From contig JAOVVO010000381.1 in the NCBI GenBank assembly GCA_028564675.1, positions 1-64,000 on the forward strand: a stretch of 64,000 nucleotides of DNA, read 5' to 3'. Below the pieces are notes generated by a model. The model was not told where the DNA came from. It did not search any database and saw only the letters and a program-made list of their open reading frames with translations. Position numbers and translations under genes: made by a program. This DNA is from Onchocerca lupi. Taxonomy: Eukaryota > Nematoda > Chromadorea > Rhabditida > Onchocercidae. Below, in pieces: positions 60,447-64,000 of the stretch; positions within the stretch are counted from its first letter, which is position 1, and every line of letters starts with the position of its first letter.

Positions 60447-62599
60447 GGTAACATTTGGTGCTAATCGATTGATCTCTTGAAACTTTTTTAGGTAAACCAT
60501 TTTCTGTATCAAATTTTCGCTATTATCCTCCATTGTTCAATTCTAAATCCAGATCTCGTCCACAGCCAAGACCTCAATTTAAAAACCAACACTTTTTTCT
60601 ATCTGTCATATTTCATACACATTTAGGTATTAAATGCTTCTTCCAAATGTAAATTAGTGAAATTAGCTCCAGAATTAAAAAAAAAAAAAAAGAAAAGAAA
60701 GTTGCCTGATTTAGTATTAAACCTCAAAATATGCACAACTGGGCATAATTTAATATGAAGACCATGAAAAGTACTCTAAAATTTACAGACTATTTCTCTA
60801 TGGTAATAACCGCTATGTTGGAGTATAATTGCATTATTTCGTAGAATATAGGCTTTAATTAGCCGTTATTAAATTGTCTACCTATATTCCGACTAACAGT
60901 TTAAGTTTAAGAATTTGGTTGAATTTTTCTCGTTCTATATTAGACTATACAAATTATTTGTTTGTTGAAGTTTTTATTATCTGGAATGACTTTTTAATTT
61001 CTGATCGCAACAACCGACGAACAAAGAACTTAATTGTATTTGAAAAAGTTGGACATATGATAAGGTAAATCCTTCGTCTTACATCACAAATATCTCGCAA
61101 TTCTATAATTATTTGAGTGAGCTTGATTCCACTTGAAATTCAACGAAGAAGGAAAAACAAGGATTCTATATTGTGTATAATGTCATCTGTCATTAAACAT
61201 CGATTTCCATCGACCTGAATTGAAGGACAACTGGCTATTTCGGGATGGAAATTTATTTTTTTTCTAAGGATTCTATATTGTGTATAATGTCATCTGTCAT
61301 TAAACATCCATTCTCTGATGTTGCTTGTGAATAGGCCAAAGAACACAACGACCTATCAGAGTTCCTTCATGGCCGTTAAAAAATTCTCGAAAAAACTGGA
61401 AAAAGGAATCATTACATTGGCCACTCAATACTACGCCTCCACTGCCAAAAAAATTGTCATTCGGAAATACCCAAGGGAAAAATGACCTGGCTAGAAATTC
61501 TAAATTCCGAATCATAACAGCTCAAAATTGCATCAACTTTGAAACAACTAAAAGGTACTCTCAAAAAACTTTTCCCGTAACATCACGATTTGAATCAAAT
61601 ATACAAAATCCGAATTCTCATATATACAGCAAGCAAAATAAGAATGGCTGGAGAGGTATGTTTTAAGAACACATGGATTACAAATTATACTTTATTTCTA
61701 ATTATAAGAAATATATAGCTAGAAAGACTAGGTGAAAAAAAAAAAAGGTCAAAATACGATTAAATGTTCAAGTCCATTTCTAAGAAAAAGAACATTAGCT
61801 AACACGTGTAAGAGAATAGAACGAAAATGAAATACGCGCCAGCAAGAAACATCAAAAATTTCAAGGAAAAATTAGGATCACAACGGAGATGAAAACAATG
61901 AAATGCTTGTTGATATGAAGTGTAGAGCCAAGTGACCACATAAAGACTATGTTAATATAAAATGATAAAAACTGTTTTGAACTATTGATTCTTCAAAAAT
62001 CAGAGAAGAAAAATATTTTGTACCAAGCGATGATTTTTCCCCATCGCCATATATTTTAAACACATGACAGATAAGGTACATAATGAAGGTTGAATTGGAA
62101 CAGAATTACACACAAACATTTATGTACAGCATAACATGTTAATTACACTTCGTACCAAATCTTTCAGTCTTTTATGATCAATACTGTAATAAATATATTT
62201 TGTGCGACTGTTATTTAATTGTAACGTCAACGGATTTCCATTCAGTTTTTTACTGAAAAATCTCTGACACAATTAGATTCCTTCCAATCAAGACAAATTT
62301 TTCGTAAGATCTCAGAGTAAATTTCTTTCTGGAAATCTTTGATTATTAGAGGTTGTTTCAGTAGCTTATTTTCGACCAATTTTTAACTGTCTCTAATTTT
62401 GATTCTTTCAGCGAGAAGCTGAATAATCCTTCTATTAGCCAACTTCAAGCATCACTCAACATAAATAAATACTCTAGACCGCTAAGTGAATTCGCTGTAG
62501 AAACCACAAGCAACTTAAGAAATTGAAATCTTCCAGAATAATTAATAAGTATCAAATGCACAAAAATGGAACGACGAAAGTGTATAGAATGATACGGTG
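60447..62599. other. Region between two converging genes
   Basis: It holds the 3' flanks of the Knickkopf-like gene (+) and the SoxD gene (-). There is an A run near 60679-60693. TTTATT at about 61690, which reads AATAAA on the minus strand, could end the SoxD transcript. The minus frame 61515-61300 has no support. Confidence 0.45.
61159..61309. repeat. Pair of 44-bp direct repeats
   Basis: The sequence beginning aaggattctatattgtgtat and ending cattaaacatc occurs at 61159-61202 and again at 61266-61309, identical as read, 107 bases apart. Confidence 0.85.
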
Positions 62600-64000
62600 T
62601 TATTCGGCGGTTTGTAACATATGGCAATGATGATGATGGGCTAAATCGGTGAGCACTGTGGCACCACTAAGACTGGCAAAATCGACAGATGAAAATGATC
62701 GAGAATGTGTGATAGTACCACTATTGTTCTCGGGAATTATCACTGCCGCTGTTGCTGACAGAGATACTGGATTATTGTTAACTGTTAAAGATTGAGTGGA
62801 GCCACATTCAGGACTCATAGCAGTTCCACATTGATCAATGTCACTATTCAATTCACTAGTGACAGACGAGCAACCTGTGGTACTTGCCACTGTTTTGTTC
62901 CTCATTAAATTTTTATATTCATTGATACGCACTTTCCTCCCATCAACCACACATGTTCGTTTCGGTCTGGGTCTGAAAACAATGACAATCAAAACGGGCC
63001 TAGCATCAAATTACTTTTTTTTACATTAATCAAAATCTAATATGATATCGTGAAAAACTGCTTAAGCTTCGAATGTTTTCATAAAAATTTAATCAAAAAA
63101 TTAAAACTTCCCAATAAAATGATGATACCTGTAACGATAATCCGGATGTTGTTCCATATGCAACTTGCTCAGACGGGACTGTTCCTCATAATATGGCTGC
63201 TTCTCCGTATTAGACATTGCTTTCCATCTCGAACCTGTATTAAAAAACTTCAGAAATGGAAATTTCAAAAACTTGCAATCTAAAAAATCGACTATATTTA
63301 TTATACATATAAAAGCAATTAGGTTATAATTTATTTCAATTTTCCAAAATCCATTATTGCGACTAAAATTCTCAAACTAACCAAGAATTTTCGAAATATT
63401 ACTGTTATGCATATCTGGACAAGCTTTTAAAATTTTCCTCCGCTCATCACGTGCCCAGACCATGAAGGCATTCATTGGACGCTTAATATGATTAGGTGAT
63501 TTGGCAGGAATTCGAGCCGGAATATTGTCAAAGGCCACCACGCCTCCAGGCGTGCTTTCACCTGAGGAACCTGGCGAGTGACTAGTAAAAGCTGATGCTA
63601 AAAAACCAAAATTGTAAATATTTCTCTATAAAATCCAAAATAACTGCTTCTGGCTTGAGAATCTTTTATTTTGGAAACATTAGAGAGGATAGATTTTAAG
63701 ATATACTTCATGAGATTATTTTACTGCTGCCGTTGTGGAAGCAATACTGTTCACGAATGAAGATAAATTTTAAGGCTTATTAATAATTGTTATAGTACAA
63801 TGGATTGACAAATAGTCAAGATAAAGCGACCAACTGCGGCGGTAGTCAGGCCAATAATAACGCTAAACATCAATATTAGACGATCGAAGTCATGATACAT
63901 TCCAATTTGCCGCTCGAAATTCACTTACTTTCAGAGGCAAAAGAATGTGAGATCGAAGAGCAGGATAATCGATTAAAAAGCTGCTGTTCAGGTGATGAAC
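62600..64000 (-). CDS. egl-13: SoxD-family HMG-box transcription factor, 3' part
   Basis: Sequence-specific DNA-binding regulator of the SOX5/SOX6/EGL-13 group. Exons: 64000-63929 (enters from outside the window), 63597-63382, 63234-63129, 62972-62600 (TAA); phases join. The HMG box spans exons 2-3: [66 protein letters not shown]. It is followed by the SoxD-specific tail PRPKRTCVVDGRKVRINEYK. The box is near-identical in pattern to C. elegans EGL-13. The last exon continues as a Ser/Thr-rich, low-constraint tail with a His run (AHHHHCHMLQTAE). The N-terminal coiled coil typical of SoxD lies beyond the window edge. C. elegans EGL-13 acts in uterine and neuronal fate; the role here is by homology. 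Confidence 0.9.

Overview
The window looks like nuclear DNA of a nematode, probably a parasitic one; I cannot name the species. It is strongly A+T rich (by eye, not counted), gene-poor and full of short-exon genes with GT-AG introns. Nematode signs are: an HNF4-like nuclear receptor of the kind expanded in nematodes; a SoxD factor that closely matches C. elegans EGL-13; 3' splice sites sitting directly upstream of start codons, as expected for spliced-leader trans-splicing; and near-exact copies of the nematode SL1 spliced leader inside two repeats. Many listed open frames are shadows, so I rebuilt genes exon by exon from splice sites and phase.

Layout. 0.1-2.0 kb: 3' part of a nuclear receptor (+). 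2-8 kb: mostly non-coding, with one doubtful two-exon ORF near 6 kb. 8.0-11.5 kb: a decayed Helitron-type element with a broken Pif1-like helicase, plus a short relative. 11.6-20.8 kb: a 20-exon adhesion GPCR (-) with the LRR-Ig-HormR-GAIN-7TM layout of the ADGRA group. 21-54 kb: a gene-poor stretch holding a small secreted-peptide gene (+, 23.0-24.6 kb), a Ly-6/three-finger protein (-, 37.6-32.1 kb) with mobile-element debris and a possible nested gene in its large intron, a small three-exon gene (+, 44.2-44.5 kb), tiny secreted-ORF candidates, two LTR-like repeats carrying SL1, several long hairpins and microsatellites. 55.0-60.4 kb: a Skeletor/Knickkopf-like, probably GPI-anchored protein (+) without a DOMON domain. 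62.6-64.0 kb: the 3' end of a SoxD gene (egl-13 type, -), running out of the window.

The genes do not form an operon or a shared pathway. Several are cell-surface or secreted proteins (ADGRA-like receptor, Ly-6 protein, Knickkopf-like protein, small secreted peptides), and two are transcription factors. The best second looks are the SL1 sequences built into an LTR-like repeat, the ADGRA receptor with an odd GPS region, the DOMON-less Knickkopf-like protein, and the Helitron relatives with inverted ends next to a conserved hairpin module.
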